A stretch of 62,280 nt of DNA, taken from the IMG/VR virus record IMGVR_UViG_3300030106_001081, positions 1 to 62,280 of that record. One strand, 5' to 3'. Position 1 is the first letter of the stretch; every line of letters begins with the position of its first letter. The translations under genes were made by a program, and so were the position numbers. Shown one piece after another: positions 6,788-14,408 of the stretch. The notes beneath the pieces were generated by a model. It was not told the DNA's origin. It worked only from the letters and a program-made list of their open reading frames with translations, and did no database searches. The stretch comes from a virus.

Positions 6788-7240
6788 ATGATAGTTGAAG
6801 CGTTGCTATGTATGAGTTTGAATATATATTTTGAGGCGAGGTCTGAACCGATACAAGGGCAGATTGCCGTAGCAGAAGTTACGTTAAATAGAGTAAAATC
6901 ACCTGACTATCCTGACACCGTATGTGGTGTCGTGTTACAGGAAAACGAAGAAGGTTGTCAGTTTTCATGGTGGTGTGATGGTTTAAGCGATGAGCCAAAA
7001 GAATACAATTCTTTTCAGACAGCAAAAACACTAGCAAAACTTATGATAGAAGATGGAGATTATATTTCTGTTGTAGGAAAACATGTCACTCATTACCACA
7101 CAAAAGACATAACTCCTTATTGGATAAAAGATTTTGAATATGCAAGCACCGTAGGTAAACATATTTTTTACAGACCACTTGCGAGTAGCATAGAGCCTCT
7201 GCCAAGACCAAAAATAATAAGCGGATTATACAATGAGTAA
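6788..7240 (+). CDS. SleB-type cell wall hydrolase
   Basis: A 150-residue Hydrolase_2/SleB domain. The hallmark Asn-Ile-Tyr-Phe-Glu16-Ala-Arg motif is near the N-terminus with Glu16 as probable catalytic acid. It is followed by a Gln-Ile-Ala-Val-Ala-Glu-Val helix, an Asn-Arg-Val motif and a Cys-Gln-Phe-Ser-Trp-Trp-Cys-Asp-Gly segment, all typical of the family. SleB enzymes cut glycan strands of peptidoglycan. No signal peptide is visible, so it needs a holin or virion delivery. It stands at the head of the replication module, far from the GH108 lysis cassette, so this phage carries two cell wall enzymes. The ribosome site is AAAGGAGAGGG. Confidence 0.88.
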   Translation: MIVEALLCMSLNIYFEARSEPIQGQIAVAEVTLNRVKSPDYPDTVCGVVLQENEEGCQFSWWCDGLSDEPKEYNSFQTAKTLAKLMIEDGDYISVVGKHVTHYHTKDITPYWIKDFEYASTVGKHIFYRPLASSIEPLPRPKIISGLYNE

Positions 7241-7430
7241 TGGTGATTATGTTTTACACCGTCTCGTAAAAGTCGGTCTCAAAAGAGGTAATGTGTATAA
7301 ACACATTGATATAAAAACTTTTAATTGGCTCATTGATAAAACAATTAAAATTAAAGCCGACAATTTAGGCACAACGATAGCGTCGATGTTAAAAGATGCG
7401 TACCACGAAGAAAAGGGAGAAGAGAGATGA
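7233..7430 (+). CDS. small protein of unknown function
   Basis: A 65-residue Lys/Ile-rich protein whose ATG overlaps the end of the SleB gene and whose end overlaps the next start by 4 nt (ATGA). No motif or membrane helix. Position in a tightly coupled operon supports it being real. Confidence 0.6.
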   Translation: MSNGDYVLHRLVKVGLKRGNVYKHIDIKTFNWLIDKTIKIKADNLGTTIASMLKDAYHEEKGEER

Positions 7431-7867
7431 GAAAATCTAAAAAAGCAGATAAGGTATGGAGATATTTATTAAAAAATAAAACCGCTACTGCGTCAGAAGT
7501 AGCAAAGGCGTGTAAGGTATCTTATGGATATGCCCATAAACTAATGGGTAAAATTGCTACACCTAAAGAGGTATTTGAAAAGGAAGCTAACAAGGTAGAC
7601 CGTTGCGACTTATTGCGTGAAGCAGTGAGCCTCACAGGTGGAGATAGATTAAACGACTATGGTAGTCCTGTTGATAACCACCAACACATTGCCCGTATTT
7701 TTACGGCTATCACAGGTAAACACGTTACAGGTAGAGACATAGCTATAATGCACCAAGCAACCAAGTTGGCACGTAGGCAAACAACCCCCTTAGAAAAAGA
7801 TCACTATATAGACAACATGGCGTATGTTGGGATTGAGTACGAGTGTGCCGTAGCGGAGGAAGAGTAA
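7427..7867 (+). CDS. HTH plus DUF6378-like domain protein
   Basis: A 146-residue protein. Residues about 5-45 look like a winged-helix or HTH segment (Ala-Ser-Glu-Val-Ala-Lys-Ala then Ser-Tyr-Gly-Tyr-Ala-His). The C-terminal part (about 65-140) has Asp-Tyr-Gly, Asn-His-Gln-His-Ile-Ala and a late Asp-x-x-Asp-x-x-Ala-Tyr motif resembling DUF6378 domains common in phages. That domain is all-helical and reminiscent of nucleotide pyrophosphohydrolase-like folds, but its activity is not established. Located directly before the DNA polymerase with a 1-nt overlap. The family call is by pattern. Confidence 0.65.
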   Translation: MRKSKKADKVWRYLLKNKTATASEVAKACKVSYGYAHKLMGKIATPKEVFEKEANKVDRCDLLREAVSLTGGDRLNDYGSPVDNHQHIARIFTAITGKHVTGRDIAIMHQATKLARRQTTPLEKDHYIDNMAYVGIEYECAVAEEE

Positions 7868-9744
7868 TGGACTTAATTACTCTAGATTTTGAAACATACT
7901 ACGATAAGGACGTATCTTTACGTAAGATGACAACAGAGGAATATGTACGTGACCCATCGTTTGAAGTTATAGGCGTATGTGTTAAGGTAAACAACGAAGC
8001 AACGGAGTGGGCGAGTGGTACACACGAACAGATCAAGGAGTATTTACATACTTTTAAATGGACAGAAGCTATGGTCCTTGCTCACAACACGATGTTTGAC
8101 GGTGCTATACTTAATTGGCATTTTGGCATTAGTCCTCGTGTATATACCGATACTCTTTGTATTGGTCGTGCTATTCATGGAGTTGAACATAGTGTAAGTC
8201 TCAAAGCCTTGGCTGAACGCTATAACCTTGGAGTTAAAGGAGATGAAGTCCTTAATACTTTAGGGAAGAGACGTGAACAGTTTACAGACGAAGAACTAGA
8301 ACGGTTCGGTGACTATTGCGTCAACGATGTGGAGTTGACATACAAGCTGTTTATGAAAATGGCTAAAGGGTTTCCTAAGAAAGAACTTAAACTTATTGAT
8401 ACGACATTGCGTATGTTTGTAGAGCCTGTACTACGTCTAGATTTACAGCTGTTGGAAGAACATCTTACAGTAACACGTCAACGTAAAGAACACTTACTTT
8501 CCCTGGCGGGCGCTGAACGTGATGATTTGATGAGCAACCCCAAGTTTGCAGAACTACTAAAAGGTCTTGGTGTTGAGCCACCCACAAAGATAAGTCCTAC
8601 AACAGGAAAAGAAACTCTTGCTTTGGCAAAGTCAGACGAAGGGTTTAAGGCACTTGAAAGTCACCCAGACGAGAGGGTGCAACAGCTTGTAGCAGCAAGG
8701 CTTGGCAACAAAAGCACGTTGGAAGAAACAAGAACTCAACGGTTTATTGATATATCTAATCGTGGGTTATTGCCCGTGCCTGTTCGGTATTATGCAGCGC
8801 ACACGGGTCGTTGGGGTGGTGACGACAAGATCAATCTACAAAACCTACCTAGCCGTGGGGTCAACGGTAAGAAGTTAAAGCAGAGTATACTTGCACCCGA
8901 AGGACACACATTGATAGACGCTGACTCGGCACAGATCGAAGCAAGAGTATTGGCGTGGCTTGCAGAGCAAGATGATTTGACGCAAGCTTTCGAGGATGGC
9001 GAGGATGTATATAAGAAGATGGCATCACGCATCTATGGGGTCAAAGAAGAAGATGTTACTAAAGATCAAAGGTTCGTTGGTAAGACAACTATCTTGGGTG
9101 CAGGGTATGGTATGGGGGCGCAGAAGTTTCAGAACCAACTGCAAACATTTGGGTTTGATATGGAGTTGGATGAAGCGAGGCGTGTTATAAAGATATATCG
9201 TGAAGCTAACTATAAGATTAGCGGTCTATGGAAAACTTGTCAGAACATGTTAGTAGATATGTCACGAGGTGATGCGCAGGGTCCCTCACATAGTTTTGGT
9301 ACAAATGGTTTGATTAAATACGGTGCATCAGGTGATTATGTACGTAATGAAAAACATTTATATGCTTGTGATGCGTGGATGCGCTTGCCCTCTGAACTTT
9401 TATTACGATACGAAGACTTACAGTTCGACCAGACTGACAAGGGTGTAGAGTTTCATTACAAAGTTCGTCGTGGACGTAACAGGATATACGGCGGTAAGAT
9501 TATAGAGAACGTATGTCAAGCCATAGCACGTTGTATTATTGGCGAACAAATGTTAAAGATAGCTAAGAAACACAGGGTCGTTTTGACAGTCCATGACTCT
9601 GTGGTATGCTGTGTAAGAGATGAGGACGTAGCAGAAGCGCAAGAATACGTCGAAGAATGTATGCGTTGGACACCCGATTGGGCAAAAGGTTTACCGATTA
9701 ATTGTGAGTCGGGAACAGGCAAATCATATGGAGATTGTGAATGA
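7867..9744 (+). CDS. family A DNA polymerase with 3'-5' exonuclease domain
   Basis: A 625-residue replicative polymerase. The N-terminal exonuclease has the ExoI Asp7-x-Glu9 pair, an ExoII-like His-Asn-Thr-x-Phe-Asp78 segment and an ExoIII-like Asn-Asp154 segment. The polymerase domain has motif A with Asp351-Ala-Asp353 plus Gln-Ile-Glu-Ala-Arg, a motif B region with Lys-Thr-Thr...Gly-Tyr-Gly-Met-Gly, and motif C His576-Asp577. The chosen ATG overlaps the upstream TAA; the longer frame from 7843 lies in the previous gene. No 5'-3' exonuclease domain is present, as usual for phage enzymes. It is the phage replicase, working with the primase-helicase at 14409. Confidence 0.95.
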   Translation: MDLITLDFETYYDKDVSLRKMTTEEYVRDPSFEVIGVCVKVNNEATEWASGTHEQIKEYLHTFKWTEAMVLAHNTMFDGAILNWHFGISPRVYTDTLCIGRAIHGVEHSVSLKALAERYNLGVKGDEVLNTLGKRREQFTDEELERFGDYCVNDVELTYKLFMKMAKGFPKKELKLIDTTLRMFVEPVLRLDLQLLEEHLTVTRQRKEHLLSLAGAERDDLMSNPKFAELLKGLGVEPPTKISPTTGKETLALAKSDEGFKALESHPDERVQQLVAARLGNKSTLEETRTQRFIDISNRGLLPVPVRYYAAHTGRWGGDDKINLQNLPSRGVNGKKLKQSILAPEGHTLIDADSAQIEARVLAWLAEQDDLTQAFEDGEDVYKKMASRIYGVKEEDVTKDQRFVGKTTILGAGYGMGAQKFQNQLQTFGFDMELDEARRVIKIYREANYKISGLWKTCQNMLVDMSRGDAQGPSHSFGTNGLIKYGASGDYVRNEKHLYACDAWMRLPSELLLRYEDLQFDQTDKGVEFHYKVRRGRNRIYGGKIIENVCQAIARCIIGEQMLKIAKKHRVVLTVHDSVVCCVRDEDVAEAQEYVEECMRWTPDWAKGLPINCESGTGKSYGDCE

Positions 9745-9977
9745 CAGATGAAGAGGAAAAAGAAGAAGTTAAAAAACTTTTTAGGAGAAGGAGATGGGCT
9801 GACTTACAACATGCAATTCACGATCCTAATTATGTTGATAATTCTATTTTAGATAAAGATGCAGACAAATGGTTGGTTCGTTTAAATAGTTATCAATATC
9901 CATTAGAAAGAAGCCCTCAAGAAATGGAACGAAGGTATGTTGCAAATAAAAAAAGAGAGAAAAAATATGAGAAATAA
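9741..9977 (+). CDS. small charged protein of unknown function
   Basis: A 78-residue protein whose ATG overlaps the polymerase stop by 4 nt. It has an acidic N-terminus, then an Arg cluster and a Lys/Arg-rich C-terminal tail. It is markedly A+T-rich compared with the polymerase. No recognisable domain. Confidence 0.6.
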   Translation: MTDEEEKEEVKKLFRRRRWADLQHAIHDPNYVDNSILDKDADKWLVRLNSYQYPLERSPQEMERRYVANKKREKKYEK

Positions 9978-10197
9978 AGAAGAATTTGATGAACTTTGTC
10001 TTAAAGCATGGGAAGAAACAAAAGAACGAATAAAAGATTCTGCTCCAGAAGATTTTAAACGATTAAACAAAATGTCCTACAAATTATTTAAGCAAGGTTT
10101 ATGGCACGGTTGGAACTCTGGATCACGAAGTGTGGTAAATGAATTAATAAGGGAAGGTGTGTTAAAAGTTCCCAAAGAGGTTGAAGTTTTTCAATGA
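9967..10197 (+). CDS. small helical protein of unknown function
   Basis: A 76-residue Lys/Glu-rich protein. The ATG at 9967 is preferred over the upstream in-frame start at 9937, which lies inside the previous gene; neither has a strong ribosome site. It ends with an ATGA overlap with the PD-(D/E)XK nuclease gene. No family recognised. Confidence 0.55.
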   Translation: MRNKEEFDELCLKAWEETKERIKDSAPEDFKRLNKMSYKLFKQGLWHGWNSGSRSVVNELIREGVLKVPKEVEVFQ

Positions 10198-10859
10198 GCA
10201 TAGCACCGTGGTCATTTAGTAGAATAAAAAGCTTTGAGCAATGCCCGAAGCAGTTCTACCATATGAAGATAGCCAAGGATTACAAAGAACCATACACCGA
10301 AGCTATGCGTTATGGAACAGAGGCCCACCTCGTTGCTGAAGAATTTATACGTGATGGAAAACCCGTGCCTGATAAGTTTGCTTACATGAGAGGCCCCCTG
10401 GAGTCCCTACGTAACAGACGTGGTAACAAGTTAACAGAAATACGTATGGGTTTGACATCAGATTTAGAACCTTGTGGATTTAGAGATGAGAACGTGTGGT
10501 GGCGTGGTATCGCTGATCTTGTTATTATGGATGGAGCAAAGGCATGGGTGGTAGACTATAAAACAAGCAAGTCTGCTAAATATGCAGATAAAGGTCAGCT
10601 TGAGTTAATGGCTATGGCGACCTTCAAACATTTCCCAGAAGTAACACAAGTTAATGCAGGGTTGATGTTTGTTATAGCTAAAAAGTTTGTTAAAGAGAAA
10701 TATACAGATGACATGCTACCTGCTTTGTGGGATAAATGGTTAGCGAGTTACAAACAGATGGAGATTGCATACGAAGAGGATGTTTGGAACGCAAGACCAA
10801 GTGGACTGTGCAGAAAACACTGTGCAGTAATCGAATGTGTATACAATGGGAGTAATTGA
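10194..10859 (+). CDS. PD-(D/E)XK nuclease, RecB/Cas4-like
   Basis: A 221-residue nuclease. It begins with the Ser-x-Ser-Arg-Ile-x-x-Phe-x-x-Cys-Pro motif typical of RecB/Cas4-type proteins and continues with Gly-x-x-x-His45, Gly-Ile-Ala-Asp108, Asp121-Tyr-Lys123 and a Gln in the helix after it, giving a complete active site. Near the C-terminus a Cys-x3-Cys-x4-Cys cluster with the N-terminal Cys could hold an Fe-S cluster as in Cas4/AddB relatives, but this is uncertain. Probable role: processing of DNA ends in replication or recombination. It overlaps both neighbours by 1-4 nt. Confidence 0.85.
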   Translation: MSIAPWSFSRIKSFEQCPKQFYHMKIAKDYKEPYTEAMRYGTEAHLVAEEFIRDGKPVPDKFAYMRGPLESLRNRRGNKLTEIRMGLTSDLEPCGFRDENVWWRGIADLVIMDGAKAWVVDYKTSKSAKYADKGQLELMAMATFKHFPEVTQVNAGLMFVIAKKFVKEKYTDDMLPALWDKWLASYKQMEIAYEEDVWNARPSGLCRKHCAVIECVYNGSN

Positions 10860-11113
10860 TGCCATATACAAAATCACCTAGACCATACAAACGTGAATAT
10901 CAACTACAAAAAAGACGTGGGGAAAATCCAGAAAGAGCAGAGCGACAACGTGCTAGACGTGCCTATGATAAAAAAGGCATCAACCGCAGAGGTAAAGACA
11001 TATCACACAATAAGATGTTAAGCAAAGGTGGGTCTAACAAGGACGGTACGAGATTAGAAAGCCCTTCAAAGAACCGTGCAAGAAACGGACAAAAAAAGAA
11101 AGGTAAGAAATGA
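10859..11113 (+). CDS. small basic HNH-like protein
   Basis: An 84-residue, extremely Lys/Arg-rich protein. The C-terminal half resembles the short HNH-like phage family with an Asp-His...Lys-Gly-Gly-Ser-Asn...Asn-Arg pattern: here Ile-Ser-His-Asn-Lys-Met, then Ser-Lys-Gly-Gly-Ser-Asn and Ser-Lys-Asn-Arg. The Asp expected before the first His is Ser, so nuclease activity may be reduced or absent. The ATG overlaps the upstream TGA. It could be a degenerate HNH nuclease or a DNA-binding protein. Confidence 0.6.
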   Translation: MPYTKSPRPYKREYQLQKRRGENPERAERQRARRAYDKKGINRRGKDISHNKMLSKGGSNKDGTRLESPSKNRARNGQKKKGKK

Positions 11114-11397
11114 AAAAGAAAGACCCAAAAACAGGAACAGGTAAAAAACCGAAGGGGTCAGGGCGTAGGCTATATACAGACGAGAACCCTAAAGATACTG
11201 TTCCTATTAAGTTTGCTACCGTTGCTGATGCTAGAGCTACAGCCAACAAGGTTAAAAAAATTAATAAACCTTTTGCTAGGAAGATACAGATACTTACCGT
11301 GGTAGAACAAAGAGCCAAAGTAGCAGGTAAACCAGAACAAGCCGCAATCGCTCGTAGAGCAAAAGAACAACTAAGAGCAAAACATAAAAAGAAATAG
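11110..11397 (+). CDS. small basic protein of unknown function
   Basis: A 95-residue, Lys/Arg/Ala-rich protein with a Gly-Thr-Gly-Lys-Lys-Pro-Lys-Gly-Ser-Gly N-terminus and a helical C-terminus ending in poly-Lys. I recognise this only as a type often found beside phage polymerase and helicase genes. Composition suggests nucleic-acid binding. ATGA overlap with the preceding gene. Confidence 0.6.
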   Translation: MKKKDPKTGTGKKPKGSGRRLYTDENPKDTVPIKFATVADARATANKVKKINKPFARKIQILTVVEQRAKVAGKPEQAAIARRAKEQLRAKHKKK

Positions 11398-11415
11398 ATA
11401 ACTTGGGAGAGTTAA

Positions 11416-12951
11416 ATGGAAATAATAAACGACAAGGCGTTGTTGTTACGTCTACGTGACCCTGATAAAGTAACGAGTGTTATACCCAAAAGTAAAGACG
11501 TTGGAGATAACAGGGTCGTTGTGCATTGGGGGTTGCAAGAAGCAGTGAGCCTCAACTTGCTTGACATAAAAGCTCCGTCACCCATAGAAAAACTGTATCA
11601 ATGGACAGGTAAGCACAAACCGTTCAAGCACCAAATAGCAACAGCATCTTTTCTTACATTAAATAAGAAAGCGTTTTGTTTTAATGAACAAGGCACAGGT
11701 AAGACAGCAAGTGCTATTTGGGCATCAGATTATTTACTTAAACACAAAATCATAAACCGTGTATTAGTTATCTGCCCGCTCTCGATTATGGATAGTGCAT
11801 GGCGTGATGACTTGTTTACATTTGCTACACACAGGACAGTATCTGTAGCACATGGTGCATCACAAAAGAGAAAGAAGATAGTCAACGAGGGTTCTGAATA
11901 TGTTATAATAAACTATGATGGTGTAGCCATAGTGTTAGATGAAATACGAAAAGGCGGATTTGACCTTATTATTGTAGACGAGGCAACGCACTATAAGAAC
12001 GCACAAACTACACGTTGGAAAACATTGAGACAGTTAATAGGTGAAAGTACGTGGCTGTGGATGATGACAGGAACTCCCGCAGCGCAAAATCCTACAGATG
12101 CTTACGGGCTTGCAAAACTTGTAAACCCTAATGGAGTGCCAAGATTTTTTGGGTCCTTCAAAGACCAACTTATGTATAAAGTATCACAGTTTACATGGAA
12201 AGTCCGAGAATCTGCTACAGACACTGTTTACAGGGCGTTACAACCTGCAATACGATTTACAAAAGAAGAATGTCTTGATCTCCCCGAAATGGTATTTACC
12301 AAACGTGCTGTGGAAATGACCGCACAACAAAAGAAATACTACAAACAACTCAAAGATCAAATGGTCATGGACATAACAGGCGAACAAGTTACCGCCATGA
12401 ATGCAGCAGTGAGCCTTAACAAGTTATTACAAATATCTGCGGGTGCTGTATACACGGATGGAGGTGATGCACTAGAGTTTGATATTAGACACCGATACAA
12501 AGTTTTGCGGGAAGTCATTGATGAATCAAGTCAAAAGATATTAATATTTGTACCATTCAAGCACGTCATTGATATATTGACAGACAAGCTAAGAGGTGAA
12601 GGCATAACCACAGAAATTATACGTGGTGATGTTCCTGCACATAAAAGGACAAGTATATTTAAAGCTTTTCAAGAGTCCGTAGACCCGAAAGTTCTAGTGA
12701 TACAACCACAAGCTGCGTCGCACGGTGTCACGTTAACAGCCGCTAACACAGTGGTGTGGTGGGGGCCTACAAGTTCATTAGAGACATACGACCAAGCGAA
12801 TGCAAGGGTACATAGATCAGGGCAGAAGCATAAATCTACGGTAATACAACTACAAGGCTCTGCCGCAGAAAAACACGTTTATAGACTATTAGATAAAAGA
12901 ATAAACGTACACGCAAAACTTACAGATTTATACAAAGAAATACTTGACTAA
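11416..12951 (+). CDS. SNF2-family (superfamily 2) helicase/ATPase
   Basis: A 511-residue SF2 ATPase. Motif I is Gly93-Thr-Gly-Lys96-Thr, motif Ia is in Ile-Cys-Pro-Leu, motif II is Asp188-Glu-Ala-Thr191, motif III is Met-Thr-Gly-Thr-Pro. The C-terminal lobe has Gly-Val-Thr-Leu-Thr-Ala-Ala-Asn and motif VI Gln-Ala-Asn-Ala-Arg-Val-His-Arg-Ser-Gly-Gln, diagnostic of SNF2 enzymes. The short length without extra domains is typical of phage SNF2 proteins next to polymerase and VRR-NUC genes. Such proteins translocate on duplex DNA; a role in replication restart or recombination is probable. Ribosome site GGGAG before the ATG. Confidence 0.92.
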   Translation: MEIINDKALLLRLRDPDKVTSVIPKSKDVGDNRVVVHWGLQEAVSLNLLDIKAPSPIEKLYQWTGKHKPFKHQIATASFLTLNKKAFCFNEQGTGKTASAIWASDYLLKHKIINRVLVICPLSIMDSAWRDDLFTFATHRTVSVAHGASQKRKKIVNEGSEYVIINYDGVAIVLDEIRKGGFDLIIVDEATHYKNAQTTRWKTLRQLIGESTWLWMMTGTPAAQNPTDAYGLAKLVNPNGVPRFFGSFKDQLMYKVSQFTWKVRESATDTVYRALQPAIRFTKEECLDLPEMVFTKRAVEMTAQQKKYYKQLKDQMVMDITGEQVTAMNAAVSLNKLLQISAGAVYTDGGDALEFDIRHRYKVLREVIDESSQKILIFVPFKHVIDILTDKLRGEGITTEIIRGDVPAHKRTSIFKAFQESVDPKVLVIQPQAASHGVTLTAANTVVWWGPTSSLETYDQANARVHRSGQKHKSTVIQLQGSAAEKHVYRLLDKRINVHAKLTDLYKEILD

Positions 12952-12972
12952 CGTATTATTAGTTATTATATG
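12944..12972 (+). promoter_or_regulatory. candidate sigma70 promoter at the end of the helicase gene
   Basis: TTGACT (12944-12949), a 17-bp spacer and TATATG (12967-12972), overlapping the helicase stop codon. A short inverted repeat ACTAT-ACG-ATAGT follows at 12977-12989 and could be an operator. It would drive the 13004-17373 gene group. The -10 match is only moderate. Confidence 0.45.
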
Positions 12973-13003
12973 TAACTATACGATAGTTGAGAGGGAGAAT
13001 TAA

Positions 13004-13396
13004 ATGAGTGATATAACACCAGATAAGCTGACAAAAGCTTACATAAATATAAGAGCAGAACGGTCTGCGCTTTCCGCAGACTATAAAGAAAAAGATGGGG
13101 AGTTAGCAAGGCAACTTGACCGTCTTAAACAGGCTATGCTTGACCATTGTGAACGCCACAATGCGGAAAGTGTTAGAACTTCAGAAGGATTGTTTTTTAG
13201 GTCTAAGAGAACAAAGTATTGGGTAAAAGATTGGGATGCCATGCACAACTTTATAAAAGAGCATGATGTTCCAGAACTACTTGATAAGCGTATAAACCAG
13301 ACCAATACAAGACAATTCTTAGAAGAAAACCCTACCCTAATTCCAGACGGTTTAGATACTGAAACGGAATTAGTAATTTCTGTGAGGAAAAAATGA
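13004..13396 (+). CDS. conserved phage protein with N-terminal coiled coil
   Basis: A 130-residue protein of a common phage type: an N-terminal helical, Lys/Glu-rich coiled-coil-like region (about 10-55), then a segment with Thr-Ser-Glu-Gly-Leu-Phe-Phe and Tyr-Trp-Val-Lys-Asp-Trp, and a C-terminus with Asn-Pro...Pro-x-Gly-Leu-x-Thr and a Val-Arg-Lys-Lys end. Function is unestablished; it regularly sits among replication genes. It starts after a GAGAGGGAG ribosome site and overlaps the next gene by 4 nt. Confidence 0.7.
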   Translation: MSDITPDKLTKAYINIRAERSALSADYKEKDGELARQLDRLKQAMLDHCERHNAESVRTSEGLFFRSKRTKYWVKDWDAMHNFIKEHDVPELLDKRINQTNTRQFLEENPTLIPDGLDTETELVISVRKK

Positions 13397-13656
13397 ATGA
13401 ACCTTTTGTGTCAATAGAAGATGTAGCCAAACATTTTAGTGTGTCTATATCGACTGTGCGTTCTTGGGTGCGTCAAAAACGTATTCCTGAAAACACCTAT
13501 ATTAAAATAGGTAACACTCAGCGATTTCGTATTAGAGACGTAGCCGATGCACTAACTAATGCTAAAAAAGAAACAATACATGTGATTGATTCGATCAAGA
13601 ATATGCACAAAATCAACGACGATCTAGACTTCAACGATCTAGACGAAGATATATAA
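13393..13656 (+). CDS. MerR/excisionase-like helix-turn-helix protein
   Basis: An 87-residue protein. Residues about 5-55 form a typical excisionase/MerR-like DNA-binding domain: Val-Ser-Ile-Glu-Asp-Val-Ala-Lys-His-Phe-Ser-Val-Ser, then Ser-Thr-Val-Arg-Ser-Trp-Val and Arg-Phe-Arg-Ile. The C-terminal tail is very acidic with repeated Asp-Leu. No integrase is present, so it is more likely a transcription or replication regulator than an excisionase. It lies in the single-strand-binding/primase operon. Confidence 0.75.
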   Translation: MNEPFVSIEDVAKHFSVSISTVRSWVRQKRIPENTYIKIGNTQRFRIRDVADALTNAKKETIHVIDSIKNMHKINDDLDFNDLDEDI

Positions 13657-13677
13657 ATAGGAAGTGGAGAAGCGAAT

Positions 13678-14337
13678 ATGGAAACATATATAATAAAAAA
13701 TGTAGAGGCTTTATGGCCTAAAATTAATACTACCTATCACTTTGATAGTAAGGTAAACAAGTCAATGCCCTGCGGTGCATTAGACGACGGTGCAGAATAT
13801 TCTATACAATTTCGTATGAACGATGCGACTGCAAAAGCTTTGTATATAGCTATGGCTAAGTCTTACCAAGCAAACAGGAAAGACAAATGGGCAGAAAAAC
13901 TAGAGCGTCCGTTTGTTAAAGACGATGACGGTATGTTTACCCACAAGGCTAACTTGAAGGGTGCATACAGCAACAACAAAACAACTAAGCCTTTACAGGT
14001 TGATGCACAAAATACGAAGTTACCAGATGACTTCTTGCTTACAACAGGTAGTACAGTAAATATTGCTGTAACATTTAACCCTTATGATTTTGGGGGTAAA
14101 CAGAATGTAAACCTACGTTTGAAAGCCGTGCAAGTTGTTAAGTACGTACCTATGGAAGATAGAAATCCTTTTGAATCTGTCGAAGGATTTACTATAGGAG
14201 ATGACCCAAACCCTTTTATTGAAGAACCAAAAGAAGAGGTTGTCGAAGAGCCAAAGAAGGTCGTTAAAAAATCATCTCCTCCACCCAAAGATGACGATGA
14301 CGGGCTGAGTGATATTGTTGATAATTGGGACGACTAA
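13678..14337 (+). CDS. DUF2815-like protein, probable single-stranded DNA-binding protein
   Basis: A 219-residue protein. The first about 160 residues form a beta-rich domain with Leu-Trp-Pro-Lys, aromatic and Asn-Pro-Tyr-Asp-Phe segments as in DUF2815 proteins. The last about 50 residues are a Pro/Glu/Lys linker and a strongly acidic tip ending in Asp-Asn-Trp-Asp-Asp. An acidic C-terminal tail is characteristic of SSB and T7 gp2.5-type proteins, where it recruits the replisome. Position between helicase and primase genes supports this role. Ribosome site GGAGAAG before the ATG. Confidence 0.8.
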   Translation: METYIIKNVEALWPKINTTYHFDSKVNKSMPCGALDDGAEYSIQFRMNDATAKALYIAMAKSYQANRKDKWAEKLERPFVKDDDGMFTHKANLKGAYSNNKTTKPLQVDAQNTKLPDDFLLTTGSTVNIAVTFNPYDFGGKQNVNLRLKAVQVVKYVPMEDRNPFESVEGFTIGDDPNPFIEEPKEEVVEEPKKVVKKSSPPPKDDDDGLSDIVDNWDD

Positions 14338-14352
14338 TTATAATATCATTCC

Positions 14353-14391
14353 ACTACGGCAGAAATCATGTACCTCTGCCGTAGTGTCTTT
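14353..14391 (+). terminator. strong hairpin after the single-strand-binding gene (partial terminator)
   Basis: A perfect 11-bp stem, ACTACGGCAGA (14353-14363) with TCTGCCGTAGT (14375-14385), an 11-nt loop and a weak TCTTT tract. It lies between the binding protein and the primase gene. The poor T-tract suggests partial termination, lowering primase relative to binding protein. Confidence 0.6.
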
Positions 14392-14408
14392 AAATATGGG
14401 TGGAGATT

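Noticed and set aside
13393-13656. excisionase as evidence for a temperate phage
   Set aside because: The HTH fold is shared with many regulators and no integrase or attachment site was found.
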